From: Bacillota bacterium
Lineage (GTDB): Bacteria; Bacillota; Clostridia; Lutisporales; Lutisporaceae
Reading direction: 5' to 3'
Length of the DNA stretch: 6,101 nt
Assembly: GCA_023405875.1 (NCBI GenBank)
Contig: JAEXXN010000501.1
Location: forward strand, 1-6,101
Shown piece after piece: positions 1 to 6,101 of the stretch; positions within the stretch are counted from its first letter, which is position 1; each line of letters opens with the position of its first letter. A model generated the notes under the pieces. That model had not been told where the DNA came from and made no database searches. It worked only from the letters and a program-made list of their open reading frames with translations. A program made the translations under genes and the position numbers.

Positions 1-393
1 GGCTATGACAGCATCATATATCTTGCTTCAATAGTGGGCTTTGACAAATCCCTGTATGAAGCCGCTGCCGTGGATGGAGCCTCAAGGTTCCAGCAGATAA
101 CAAAGGTCATGGTACCTATGCTTGCGCCGATCATCACAATACTTACACTGATGAAGGTAGGCAGGATATTCTTCACCGATTTCGGATTGTTTTTCAACAT
201 ACCGAGAAACAGCGGTCCTCTGTATGATATGACAAATGTTATAGAGACATATGTATTCAGGGCTCTGAGACAGACGGGAGATATAGGGATGGCATCCTCA
301 GCCGGTCTTTATCAGGCGGTAGTCGGGTTCATTGTGGTGCTGACCGCCAACTGGATAGTGAGAAGAATAGACAAAGACAGTTCATTATTTTAG
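1..393 (+). CDS. Sugar ABC transporter permease, LplB-like (3' part only)
   Basis: This is the C-terminal 130 residues of a membrane permease of a CUT1-type carbohydrate importer; the 5' part lies outside the window. The frame is open from base 1 and ends at TAG 391-393. The visible protein starts GYDSIIYLASIVGFDKSLYE and carries the EAA loop (EAAAVDGASRF, roughly residues 20-30 of the visible part), the cytoplasmic helix that docks on the ATPase subunit. It is followed by hydrophobic segments (LAPIITILTLMKVG; then LYQAVVGFIVVLTANWIV near the end) and a basic tail (RRIDKD). The stretch with DMTNVIETYVFR is typical of the LplB/YtcP-partner permeases. It is followed after 12 nt by the second permease, so the two probably form the heterodimeric channel. 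The family call is firm from the EAA motif and context; the substrate is not determinable from this gene. Confidence 0.93.
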   Translation, partial: GYDSIIYLASIVGFDKSLYEAAAVDGASRFQQITKVMVPMLAPIITILTLMKVGRIFFTDFGLFFNIPRNSGPLYDMTNVIETYVFRALRQTGDIGMASSAGLYQAVVGFIVVLTANWIVRRIDKDSSLF

Positions 394-405
394 GGGGCAT
401 GAGAA

Positions 406-1302
406 ATGAGGGATTGTACAAAGATCAGCAGGAAGGCTGATCTTGCACTGAATATCGTTATGCTGCTGTGTACGCTGGCATGTGTGCTTCCGCTGCTCAT
501 AGTATTCTCGGCTTCCGTTACCGAAGAAAAAACAGTGACCATGTATGGCTACAGCCTTATTCCAAGAGACTTCAGCCTGGAATCCTACAAGTATATTTTT
601 AAAAACATTGAAGTGGTACTGCGGGCTTATGGTGTGACCATGCTGGTAACGGTTGTCGGCAGCGCACTGAGCCTGATAATAATTTCCCTGTATGCTTATC
701 CCATATCAAGGAAGGATTTCAAATACAGAAGCGTATTCACTTTCATAGTTTTCTTTACCATGCTGTTCAACGGGGGACTGGTACCGTGGTATATGGTGTA
801 TGTAAACGTCCTTCACATAAATGACACAATAATGGCGCTTATACTTCCTTATCTGATGACCCCTCTGTATGTGCTTATTATGAGGACCTTCTTCATGACC
901 TCAATACCGGAGGGGATCATAGAAGCGGCCAAAATTGACGGTGCCGGAGAGCTCCAGACCTTTGTCAGAGTCGTTATTCCCCTGGCAAAGCCGGCCCTGG
1001 CGACCATCGGGCTTTTCAATGTCCTGACCTACTGGAACGATTGGTATGCGCCGCTGCTGTTCATAAACAATGAAAAGCTGTTCAACCTGCAATACCTTAT
1101 GTACAGGGTGGATAAAGCGATAATGTACCTTTCAAACAACGCAGGCTCGATAAACAATGCCACCCAGATAATGGCGAATCTGCCGTCGCAGACAGCAAGA
1201 ATGGCAATGGCTGTAATTGCAATAGGGCCGATCATACTGGCCTATCCTTTCTTTCAGAAGTACTTTGTCGAAGGACTGACCATAGGGTCTATAAAGGGCT
1301 GA
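406..1302 (+). CDS. Carbohydrate ABC transporter permease, LplC/YtcP-like
   Basis: This complete 298-residue inner-membrane permease is the second half of the CUT1 sugar channel. About six membrane segments are visible (near residues 13-35, 76-98, 107-129, 141-163, 196-218 and 266-285). The ATPase-docking EAA loop begins at E173 (EAAKIDGAGELQ, ending IPLAKP near 196). The C-terminus, YFVEGLTIGSIKG, is a hallmark ending of the LplC/YtcP group. The ATG at 406 is preceded by a G-rich ribosome binding site (GGGGG, 393-397) that overlaps the stop of the upstream permease, so the two are very likely co-translated. The length is normal for the family. No ATP-binding subunit is encoded in the window. 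In Firmicutes such importers often borrow a general ATPase of the MsmX type; applying that here is inference. The family assignment is secure, the transported sugar unknown. Confidence 0.96.
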   Translation: MRDCTKISRKADLALNIVMLLCTLACVLPLLIVFSASVTEEKTVTMYGYSLIPRDFSLESYKYIFKNIEVVLRAYGVTMLVTVVGSALSLIIISLYAYPISRKDFKYRSVFTFIVFFTMLFNGGLVPWYMVYVNVLHINDTIMALILPYLMTPLYVLIMRTFFMTSIPEGIIEAAKIDGAGELQTFVRVVIPLAKPALATIGLFNVLTYWNDWYAPLLFINNEKLFNLQYLMYRVDKAIMYLSNNAGSINNATQIMANLPSQTARMAMAVIAIGPIILAYPFFQKYFVEGLTIGSIKG

Positions 1303-1334
1303 TACCTTAACAGGTAAGCATAAAAAAATAATAA

Positions 1335-1341
1335 AGGGGAG
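1335..1341 (+). promoter_or_regulatory. Ribosome binding site of the solute-binding protein
   Basis: AGGGGAG lies 6 nt upstream of the ATG at 1348 in an A-rich leader. It is a strong match to the anti-Shine-Dalgarno sequence and fixes the start of the lipoprotein gene. High translation is expected for a binding protein that must outnumber its permeases. Confidence 0.75.
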
Positions 1342-1347
1342 AAGAGT

Positions 1348-2856
1348 ATGTTAAAAACCAGAAAGCTTCTGTGTCTTGCAATGCTCCTTGTTTTTGCACT
1401 TACAAGTGTCGTAGGCTGTACACCGCCGGCTTCAGAGCCTGCGGCGGCCGGAGCACCGGCAGCAGCGGCAGAGCCTGTTCAACTGACCTGGTACTTTATC
1501 GGCAACGGACAGCAGGAGGATGTAAAACTGATCGAGGAAGAGGCAAACAAGTATCTGAAGGATAAGCTCAACGCTACCCTGAAGCTCCAGTGCTATCAGT
1601 GGGGAGCAGAATATGACGACAAGCTGCAGCAGATGATCGCTTCGAGACAGGAATTCGATATTTGTTTTACGGCAGCCTGGGCAAACAATTATATGCAGAA
1701 TGCCGTAAAGGGTGCCTTTGTACCGCTGAATGACAGCAATGACCTGTTAGGGAAATATGCACCAAAGACAAAAGCCTTATTGGGCGACGATTTCCTTTCA
1801 GGCTCACAGATTGACGGTATAAACTACGGTATACCGGCAAATAAGGAAAAGGCACATTCCTGGGGTTTTATAATCAAAAAGGACCTGGTGGACAAATATA
1901 GCTTTGACCTGTCGACAATAAAAACCCTTGAGGACCTGGAGCCAATGCTCAAGGTAATAAAGGAGAAGGAACCCCAGGTATACGGATTGGAGGCTCTTGA
2001 CGGCGAATCACCGATAAAGCTGCTTGACTGGGACGTTGTAGGCGACGACAAGTGCCCTGGAGTTGTATACAATGACTCAAAGGACCTTAAGGTATTCAAC
2101 GAGTTTGAAGCACCGGAAACCATGGCTTTACTGAAGACCATGAGGAAATACTATGAGGCAGGCTATATAAGAAAGGATGCAGCTACAGTAACCGACTACA
2201 ATGCTGATGAAGCAGCAGGAAAGATATTTGCGGCAACAAAATCCCTCAAGCCCGGAAAAGATGCAGAAATGTCCCTTACCCACGGCTTTGAGTGGGTCCA
2301 GGTATATATAACCCCTCCGGTTATCTCAAGCAGAGACACAATGGGCTCATTGCAGGCAGTATCCAGCACCTCCAAGCATCCTGAGCTGGCATTGCAGTTC
2401 CTGGAGCTCTTCAATACAGACCCGTACCTGAACAATCTTATCAATTTCGGTATCGAAAACAAGCATTATGTCAAGGTAAGCGACAGTGTTATAAAAGCCG
2501 GCCCTGACCAGGCAAAATACAATCCGGGAACAGGCTGGATGTTCGGCAACCAGTTTATCAACTATCTGTATGAGAGCGAAGATCCGAAGAAATGGGAGCA
2601 GTTTGAAGAATTCAACGGCCAGGCAGAAGGGACAAAGACCCTGGGCTTCAACTTCGATCCTTCACCGGTAAAGAATGAAATAGCAGCAGTAAATAATCTC
2701 TGGGATAAATACGTACCGGCTCTGGAAACAGGCTCCATCGACCCTGTGATAAATGTGCCGAAGCTCAATGAAGAGCTCAAAGCAGCAGGTATAGACAAGA
2801 TAATAGCAGAAAAGCAGAAGCAGCTCAACGAATGGGCACAGAAGATGGGAAAATAG
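1348..2856 (+). CDS. Extracellular sugar-binding lipoprotein, LplA-like with DUF3502-like C-terminus
   Basis: This complete 502-residue substrate-binding lipoprotein belongs to the preceding permeases. It would be exported, lipidated and anchored on the outer face of the membrane, where it captures the sugar. The N-terminus has basic residues (KTRK), a hydrophobic stretch and a lipobox VVGC with the lipidated cysteine at residue 24. An Ala/Pro-rich flexible linker follows (about residues 25-43), then the mature domain beginning QLTWYFIGNG. The C-terminal region (roughly 365-500) contains LGFNFDPSPV at 432-441 and ends ELKAAGIDKIIAEKQKQLNE, a pattern I recognise from the DUF3502 region of LplA-type proteins. 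The gene lies 45 nt after the second permease, giving the order permease-permease-binding protein usual for Lpl/Ytc systems. A strong hairpin follows it. The ligand cannot be read from the sequence; the downstream GH94 genes suggest a beta-linked gluco-oligosaccharide (inference). Confidence 0.95.
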   Translation: MLKTRKLLCLAMLLVFALTSVVGCTPPASEPAAAGAPAAAAEPVQLTWYFIGNGQQEDVKLIEEEANKYLKDKLNATLKLQCYQWGAEYDDKLQQMIASRQEFDICFTAAWANNYMQNAVKGAFVPLNDSNDLLGKYAPKTKALLGDDFLSGSQIDGINYGIPANKEKAHSWGFIIKKDLVDKYSFDLSTIKTLEDLEPMLKVIKEKEPQVYGLEALDGESPIKLLDWDVVGDDKCPGVVYNDSKDLKVFNEFEAPETMALLKTMRKYYEAGYIRKDAATVTDYNADEAAGKIFAATKSLKPGKDAEMSLTHGFEWVQVYITPPVISSRDTMGSLQAVSSTSKHPELALQFLELFNTDPYLNNLINFGIENKHYVKVSDSVIKAGPDQAKYNPGTGWMFGNQFINYLYESEDPKKWEQFEEFNGQAEGTKTLGFNFDPSPVKNEIAAVNNLWDKYVPALETGSIDPVINVPKLNEELKAAGIDKIIAEKQKQLNEWAQKMGK

Positions 2857-2880
2857 ATAATTGATCATATGACTTCCCCA

Positions 2881-2923
2881 AAGCTTAAGGCTAATATTCA
2901 TACTGAGTGTTAGCCTTAAGCTT
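2881..2923 (+). promoter_or_regulatory. Long intercistronic hairpin after the binding-protein gene
   Basis: A perfect 14-bp inverted repeat is present: left arm AAGCTTAAGGCTAA at 2881-2894, right arm TTAGCCTTAAGCTT at 2910-2923. In RNA the stem can extend inward through U-G, A-U, U-G, U-A and C-G (2895-2899 with 2905-2909), giving about 19 bp closed by a 5-nt loop (AUACU, 2900-2904). No run of T follows (the next bases are AACCCAATTCC), so it does not look like a standard intrinsic terminator. It lies 24 nt after the stop of the lipoprotein gene and ends 30 nt before the DUF624 start. The likely role is to stabilise the 3' end of the transporter mRNA or attenuate read-through, so that the binding protein is made in excess over downstream genes. 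The structure is seen directly; the role is inferred. Confidence 0.75.
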
Positions 2924-2938
2924 AACCCAATTCCAAGT

Positions 2939-2945
2939 AAAGGAG
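2939..2945 (+). promoter_or_regulatory. Ribosome binding site of the DUF624 gene
   Basis: AAAGGAG lies 8 nt upstream of the ATG at 2954, a near-ideal Shine-Dalgarno sequence and spacing. It supports the chosen start and shows that the gene has its own translation signal downstream of the hairpin. Confidence 0.75.
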
Positions 2946-2953
2946 CAGTTCTC

Positions 2954-3565
2954 ATGAAAGGGTTGTTCAGTACCGATGGCATAATATATAAGATCATGAC
3001 GGTGATATACCAGCTTATAATACTCAACCTCCTGTGGTGCCTGGCCAGTATGCCGGTAATAACAGTGGGGGCGTCCACTACCGCTTTGTTTTATGTAGTG
3101 GGAAAGATCATAAGAAAAGAAGAAGTACATGAATTCAAAGACTTTATAAAGAGCTTCAAGGACAATTTCATGCAGGCCACCTGCATATGGCTCATATTAT
3201 GCGCTGCATACCTTATGATATTTACAAATCTCAGCTTTCTGGGGAACTACAGGACCATGGGGGGAGTGATGCTCTTAGTTCAGCTTCCCGTCCTGCTCCA
3301 GGTAGTAATAATCACAGTTTTTGTTTTTCCGCTGCTGTCCAGGTATGAATCAAATACGGTGACATTGCTCAAAGCCTCATGGATATTGGGTATAAAGCAT
3401 ATTTTTTCCTGCATGGCCAGCTTGGCAATAATTGCAGCTGTGGCTTTTCTGGCAAGCCTGGTGCCGGCATTGTTCCTGATGATTTTTATAAGCCTTGCAG
3501 CCCTGGGTATTTATTTCGTGTTCAACAGAATCCTGGAAAAATACCATCCCGGGATGGTCCCATAG
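2954..3565 (+). CDS. DUF624 family membrane protein (YesL-like)
   Basis: This complete 203-residue integral membrane protein has about five hydrophobic segments (near 11-33, 74-94, 104-126, 150-172 and 173-191). The signature is the N-terminal stretch NLLWCLASMPVITVGASTTA at residues 25-44, which matches the conserved core of DUF624/YesL proteins. In the family, these genes sit beside Lpl/Ytc-type sugar importers and glycosidase genes in Firmicutes, as here. The biochemical role is unknown; an accessory function in the transport complex is often suggested but unproven. The gene is separated from the binding-protein gene by 97 nt containing the hairpin and is followed by the GH94 gene after a 31-nt gap. 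The last codons lie within a 16-bp palindrome. The length is normal for the family. Confidence 0.92.
   Translation: MKGLFSTDGIIYKIMTVIYQLIILNLLWCLASMPVITVGASTTALFYVVGKIIRKEEVHEFKDFIKSFKDNFMQATCIWLILCAAYLMIFTNLSFLGNYRTMGGVMLLVQLPVLLQVVIITVFVFPLLSRYESNTVTLLKASWILGIKHIFSCMASLAIIAAVAFLASLVPALFLMIFISLAALGIYFVFNRILEKYHPGMVP
3543..3558. repeat. 16-bp perfect palindrome at the end of the DUF624 gene
   Basis: ACCATCCCGGGATGGT is a perfect self-complementary sequence covering codons for the last residues of the DUF624 protein, ending 38 nt before the GH94 start codon. Having no loop, it is better suited to a dimeric protein-binding site than to an RNA hairpin. The centre CG resembles the general architecture of LacI-family operators, but no specific operator consensus is matched. 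It may be chance; function is not shown. Confidence 0.3.
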
Positions 3566-3583
3566 CCGGAGATGTTGCTATAA

Positions 3584-3589
3584 AAGGAG
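3584..3589 (+). promoter_or_regulatory. Ribosome binding site deciding the GH94 start
   Basis: AAGGAG lies 7 nt upstream of the ATG at 3597. An in-frame ATG also exists at 3495, but it lies inside the DUF624 gene, lacks a comparable site, and would add 34 residues unlike any GH94 N-terminus. The site therefore fixes the start at 3597, where the protein begins MQYGYFNDINREY, matching the start of the next paralogue (MKYGYFDDLNREY). Confidence 0.85.
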
Positions 3590-3596
3590 AGTTATC

Positions 3597-6038
3597 ATGC
3601 AGTACGGGTATTTCAACGACATCAATAGGGAATATATTATAACTGATCCGAGGACTCCCGTAAAATGGATAAATTACATTGGGAATCTTGACTTCGGCGG
3701 GTTTGTGGACCATACGGGAGGCGCCCTTATATGCAGAGGGGACCCGGCGATAAACAGGCTGGTGAAGTATATACCTCAGCTTCCTTCATCTGAATTTAAG
3801 GGAGAGACCCTGTACGTGAGGATAAAGGCAAAGGATGCATACACCGTTTTTTCACCGTTTTTTGTCCCCACCCTGGATCAGTTTCAGATGTATGAATGCC
3901 ATGTAGGCCTGGGTTATACCAGGATCATATCGGAATTCTACGATATAAGGACGGAAGTGCTTATCTTTGTCCCTGTTGATGGGGACAGGGAGATAAGGGA
4001 TATCAGGATAACCAATCTCAGGTCTGCTCCGGTAGAGGTGGATGCGGTACCTGTGATAGAGTATACGCACTTTGACGCATTGAAGCAGCTCACAAATGCC
4101 GATTGGGTGCCTCAGACCATGCAATCCCAATGCGTTGAAGAAGATAAAGGGTTTAAGACACTTATTCAATATGCATATATGAATAAAAACAGGAGAATAA
4201 ACTACTTTACATCAAATTATCCTGCTTCCTCCTTTGAAACGGATAGAAGGTATTTCCTCGGAGACAACGAATACGGGACCTGGGAAAGCCCGGTGAGCCT
4301 GAACAACAGGGAGCTGGGAGCTCATGAAGCGCTGAGGGGGGATAATATTGCAGCTTTGATGCACCATATGGGAGCAATTGAGCCGGGAGCATCAGTCAGG
4401 CTGGTCACACAATTGGGGCAGTGCGGCAGCCTGGAGAAGGAAGGTGTTGTCATAGACCTATTCAGAAATACTGAAAGGGTTGAATCCGAGTTTATGAAAT
4501 TAAAATGCTTCTGGGAGGAGTACCTGTCGAAGCTTCAGGTAGAAACCCCCGACAAATCCATGAATACAATGCTGAATATCCATAACCCCAGGCAGTGCTA
4601 TATAACCAAAAATTGGTCAAGATACCTGTCACTTTATCAACTGGGCTGCGGCTCCAGGGGAATGGGCTTCCGGGACAGTGCACAGGATGTAATGGGCATA
4701 ATGGGAAACGCCCCGGAGGAAGCAAGGGAGCTTATTGAAAAGCTGCTTCAGGTTCAAAGGGTAAACGGGTCGGCAATGCACCAGTTCAACCCCGTCACAA
4801 TGATAGCCGATGAAGGGGATGCAAGGGAATGGGAGGACCGCCCCCAATATTACAGCGACGATCATCTGTGGATAATATTGTCGGTATGCTCTTATGTAAA
4901 GGAGACCGGCAATATGGACTTCCTTGGCAAGGTGATTCCCTTTTATGAAAAGGATAAAAAGGAAAGGCCTGTTGAAGAGGGTACGGTGCTGGAGCACCTG
5001 AAAAGGGCAGTGGAATTCACCAGAAGGGATATTGGAATCCACGGGCTTCCGCTGGCAGGTTTTGCCGATTGGAATGATACGATCAACCTGCCCCGGGGAG
5101 CGGAATCCTTTTTTACCGCCAACCTGTACGGCAAGGCTCTCCTTGAAATGACAGAGCTTATGGATCACCTGGCAAATGAAGAGTATAGGGAGCTATATAA
5201 GAAGTATTATGAGGAAATGAAGAAGAGTGTCAACCAGTGGGGCTGGGATGGGGAATGGTATATAAGGTATTTTGATCCCGAAGGTAAGCCCATGGGCTCC
5301 AAAGCAAACAGCACGGGACAGATATATGTAAATGCCCAATCCTGGGCTGTGATATCAGGCTTCGCACCGGTCAAAAGGGCTGTAAAATCCCTTGATGCCG
5401 TAAGAAGGCTTTTGAGCACAAGGAATGGGATAAAGCTGAGCTACCCCGGCTTTGACGGCTATGATCCCGATAAGGGAGGAGTAACTACATATCCACCGGG
5501 GGCAAAGGAGAACGGGGGGATATTCCTGCACAGCAACCCATGGGTGATGATAGCCGAGACTCTGGTCGGCAATGGAGACAGGGCTTATGAATATTACAGC
5601 AGGATAAACCCTGCCTGCAAGAATGGCCTGATAGAAGAGTATGAATGCGAGCCATACTGCTATCCGCAGAACATACTGGGAGATGAGCACCCTATGTTCG
5701 GCCTGGCGAGGAACAGCTGGCTTTCAGGTACCGCCTCCTGGGCCTATCAGGCGGCAGTAAAGCATATATTGGGGATACAGCCCACCTATGAGGGGCTGGC
5801 GGTGGACCCGTGCATACCGGGGGACTGGAAGAGCTTCAAGGTAAGAAAGCAGTTCAGAGGTGCAGAATATGAAATATCAGTAAAAAATCCTGAAGGAATT
5901 GCCCGGGGAATCAGGCAAATTACGGCGGACGGAAAGAGCCTGAAGGGGAATGTGCTGCCTGTATATGGAGATGGCAGGCTGCACTCAATAGAGGTATTGA
6001 TGGGGAAAAATTCATATGTATCGGAGGGAGAAAGATGA
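3597..6038 (+). CDS. GH94 family glycoside phosphorylase (cellobiose/laminaribiose phosphorylase-like)
   Basis: This complete 813-residue protein is close to the usual length of cellobiose phosphorylases. GH94 enzymes split beta-linked disaccharides with phosphate in the cytoplasm, with inversion, releasing alpha-sugar 1-phosphate. The layout fits the family: N-terminal beta-sandwich (about 1-275), linker helices, (alpha/alpha)6 barrel (about 320-735), C-terminal beta domain starting near LAVDPCIP (734). Sugar-site residues are in RGMGFRD (R354, D360) and DWND (W492, D494), D494 being the expected general acid. Phosphate-site candidates are R342, H645 in GIFLHSNPW and S710-G711 in WLSGTASW. 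These assignments come from my recollection of characterised cellobiose phosphorylases. Differences from the classic enzyme are F489 where RADWND has Arg, Ser instead of Thr in the SGT loop, and an extended loop with EWEDRPQYYSDDHLW. The exact disaccharide is therefore open; cellobiose, laminaribiose or another beta-glucoside are possible. No signal peptide is seen. The stop overlaps the next start. Confidence 0.93.
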   Translation: MQYGYFNDINREYIITDPRTPVKWINYIGNLDFGGFVDHTGGALICRGDPAINRLVKYIPQLPSSEFKGETLYVRIKAKDAYTVFSPFFVPTLDQFQMYECHVGLGYTRIISEFYDIRTEVLIFVPVDGDREIRDIRITNLRSAPVEVDAVPVIEYTHFDALKQLTNADWVPQTMQSQCVEEDKGFKTLIQYAYMNKNRRINYFTSNYPASSFETDRRYFLGDNEYGTWESPVSLNNRELGAHEALRGDNIAALMHHMGAIEPGASVRLVTQLGQCGSLEKEGVVIDLFRNTERVESEFMKLKCFWEEYLSKLQVETPDKSMNTMLNIHNPRQCYITKNWSRYLSLYQLGCGSRGMGFRDSAQDVMGIMGNAPEEARELIEKLLQVQRVNGSAMHQFNPVTMIADEGDAREWEDRPQYYSDDHLWIILSVCSYVKETGNMDFLGKVIPFYEKDKKERPVEEGTVLEHLKRAVEFTRRDIGIHGLPLAGFADWNDTINLPRGAESFFTANLYGKALLEMTELMDHLANEEYRELYKKYYEEMKKSVNQWGWDGEWYIRYFDPEGKPMGSKANSTGQIYVNAQSWAVISGFAPVKRAVKSLDAVRRLLSTRNGIKLSYPGFDGYDPDKGGVTTYPPGAKENGGIFLHSNPWVMIAETLVGNGDRAYEYYSRINPACKNGLIEEYECEPYCYPQNILGDEHPMFGLARNSWLSGTASWAYQAAVKHILGIQPTYEGLAVDPCIPGDWKSFKVRKQFRGAEYEISVKNPEGIARGIRQITADGKSLKGNVLPVYGDGRLHSIEVLMGKNSYVSEGER
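6023..6028 (+). promoter_or_regulatory. Ribosome binding site of the second GH94 gene
   Basis: GGAGGG sits inside the last codons of the first GH94 gene, 6 nt before the ATG at 6035. Together with the ATGA stop/start overlap it points to translational coupling of the two phosphorylase genes. Confidence 0.7.
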
Positions 6039-6101
6039 AATACGGATACTTTGACGACTTGAACAGGGAATATGTGATAGATACCCCTAGAACTCCATAT
6101 C
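6035..6101 (+). CDS. Second GH94-type phosphorylase, 5' end only
   Basis: Only the first 22 codons are in the window; the gene runs off the right edge. The peptide starts MKYGYFDDLNREY and continues to PRTPY. It shares 15 of 22 positions with the N-terminus of the upstream GH94 protein, and from memory it is even closer to the N-terminus of classic cellobiose phosphorylases (MKFGFFDDANREY type). The start overlaps the preceding stop by 4 nt (ATGA), with a GGAGGG site upstream. This indicates a tandem paralogue in the same operon. Whether it is full-length and what it acts on cannot be seen. Confidence 0.82.
   Translation, partial: MKYGYFDDLNREYVIDTPRTPY

Noticed and set aside
1307..1334. Possible promoter before the binding-protein gene (TTAACA, 16-bp gap, TAATAA)
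   Set aside because: The -10-like box runs into the ribosome binding site, so transcription would start too late to include it; the A-rich leader makes such matches likely by chance.
1371..1565. 64-codon plus-strand frame inside the binding-protein gene
   Set aside because: It is an out-of-frame reading of the GC-rich Ala/Pro linker region, with no ribosome binding site or recognisable protein.
2881..2930. Intrinsic terminator after the binding-protein gene
   Set aside because: The stem is strong but no T-run follows on either strand, and the downstream genes fit the same operon, so a plain terminator call is not supported.
2952..2967. CcpA cre-like site at the DUF624 start (ATGAAAGGGTTGTTCA)
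   Set aside because: The central CG and several other consensus positions do not match, and the sequence is accounted for by the first codons of the gene.
3495..3596. Upstream in-frame extension of the GH94 gene to an ATG at 3495
   Set aside because: It would overlap the DUF624 gene by 71 nt, lacks a good ribosome binding site, and the extra 34 residues do not resemble any GH94 start. The ATG at 3597 has AAGGAG at 7 nt, and its N-terminus matches the next paralogue.
4629..5168. 179-codon open frame on the minus strand
   Set aside because: It lies wholly inside the GH94 gene opposite its conserved catalytic region, has no recognisable domain, and its composition looks like the reverse reading of a real gene.

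Overview
The window is a piece of a single plus-strand carbohydrate-utilisation operon with no gene visible on the minus strand. The organism looks like a Gram-positive anaerobe of the Clostridia type. The reasons are strong purine-rich ribosome binding sites (AGGGGAG, AAAGGAG, AAGGAG), frequent ATA (Ile) and AGG/AGA (Arg) codons, moderate GC content by eye, a lipoprotein solute-binding protein typical of Firmicutes, and a DUF624/YesL membrane protein. Genus and species cannot be assigned from the sequence alone.

Layout from left to right: (1) positions 1-393, the 3' end of an LplB-type sugar ABC permease; (2) 406-1302, a complete LplC/YtcP-type second permease; (3) 1348-2856, a lipoprotein extracellular solute-binding protein of the LplA type with a C-terminal DUF3502-like region; (4) 2881-2923, a strong hairpin without a U-tract, just after the binding-protein gene; (5) 2954-3565, a DUF624 (YesL-like) membrane protein; (6) 3597-6038, a complete GH94-family glycoside phosphorylase of 813 residues; (7) 6035-6101, the first 22 codons of a second GH94-type protein, overlapping the previous stop by 4 nt (ATGA).

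Inferred joint role: the lipoprotein captures an oligosaccharide outside the cell and the two permeases import it. The energising ATPase is not encoded here; in Firmicutes CUT1 systems it is commonly a shared MsmX-type protein encoded elsewhere. The imported beta-linked gluco-oligosaccharide is then split by phosphate in the cytoplasm by one or both GH94 enzymes, yielding a sugar 1-phosphate. The exact sugar cannot be read from the sequence. Cellobiose, laminaribiose and related beta-glucosides are the leading candidates from family knowledge.

Nothing here looks like an entirely new type of system. The points most worth a second look are the tandem translationally coupled GH94 paralogues, the active-site neighbourhood differences in the complete one, and the large intergenic hairpin.
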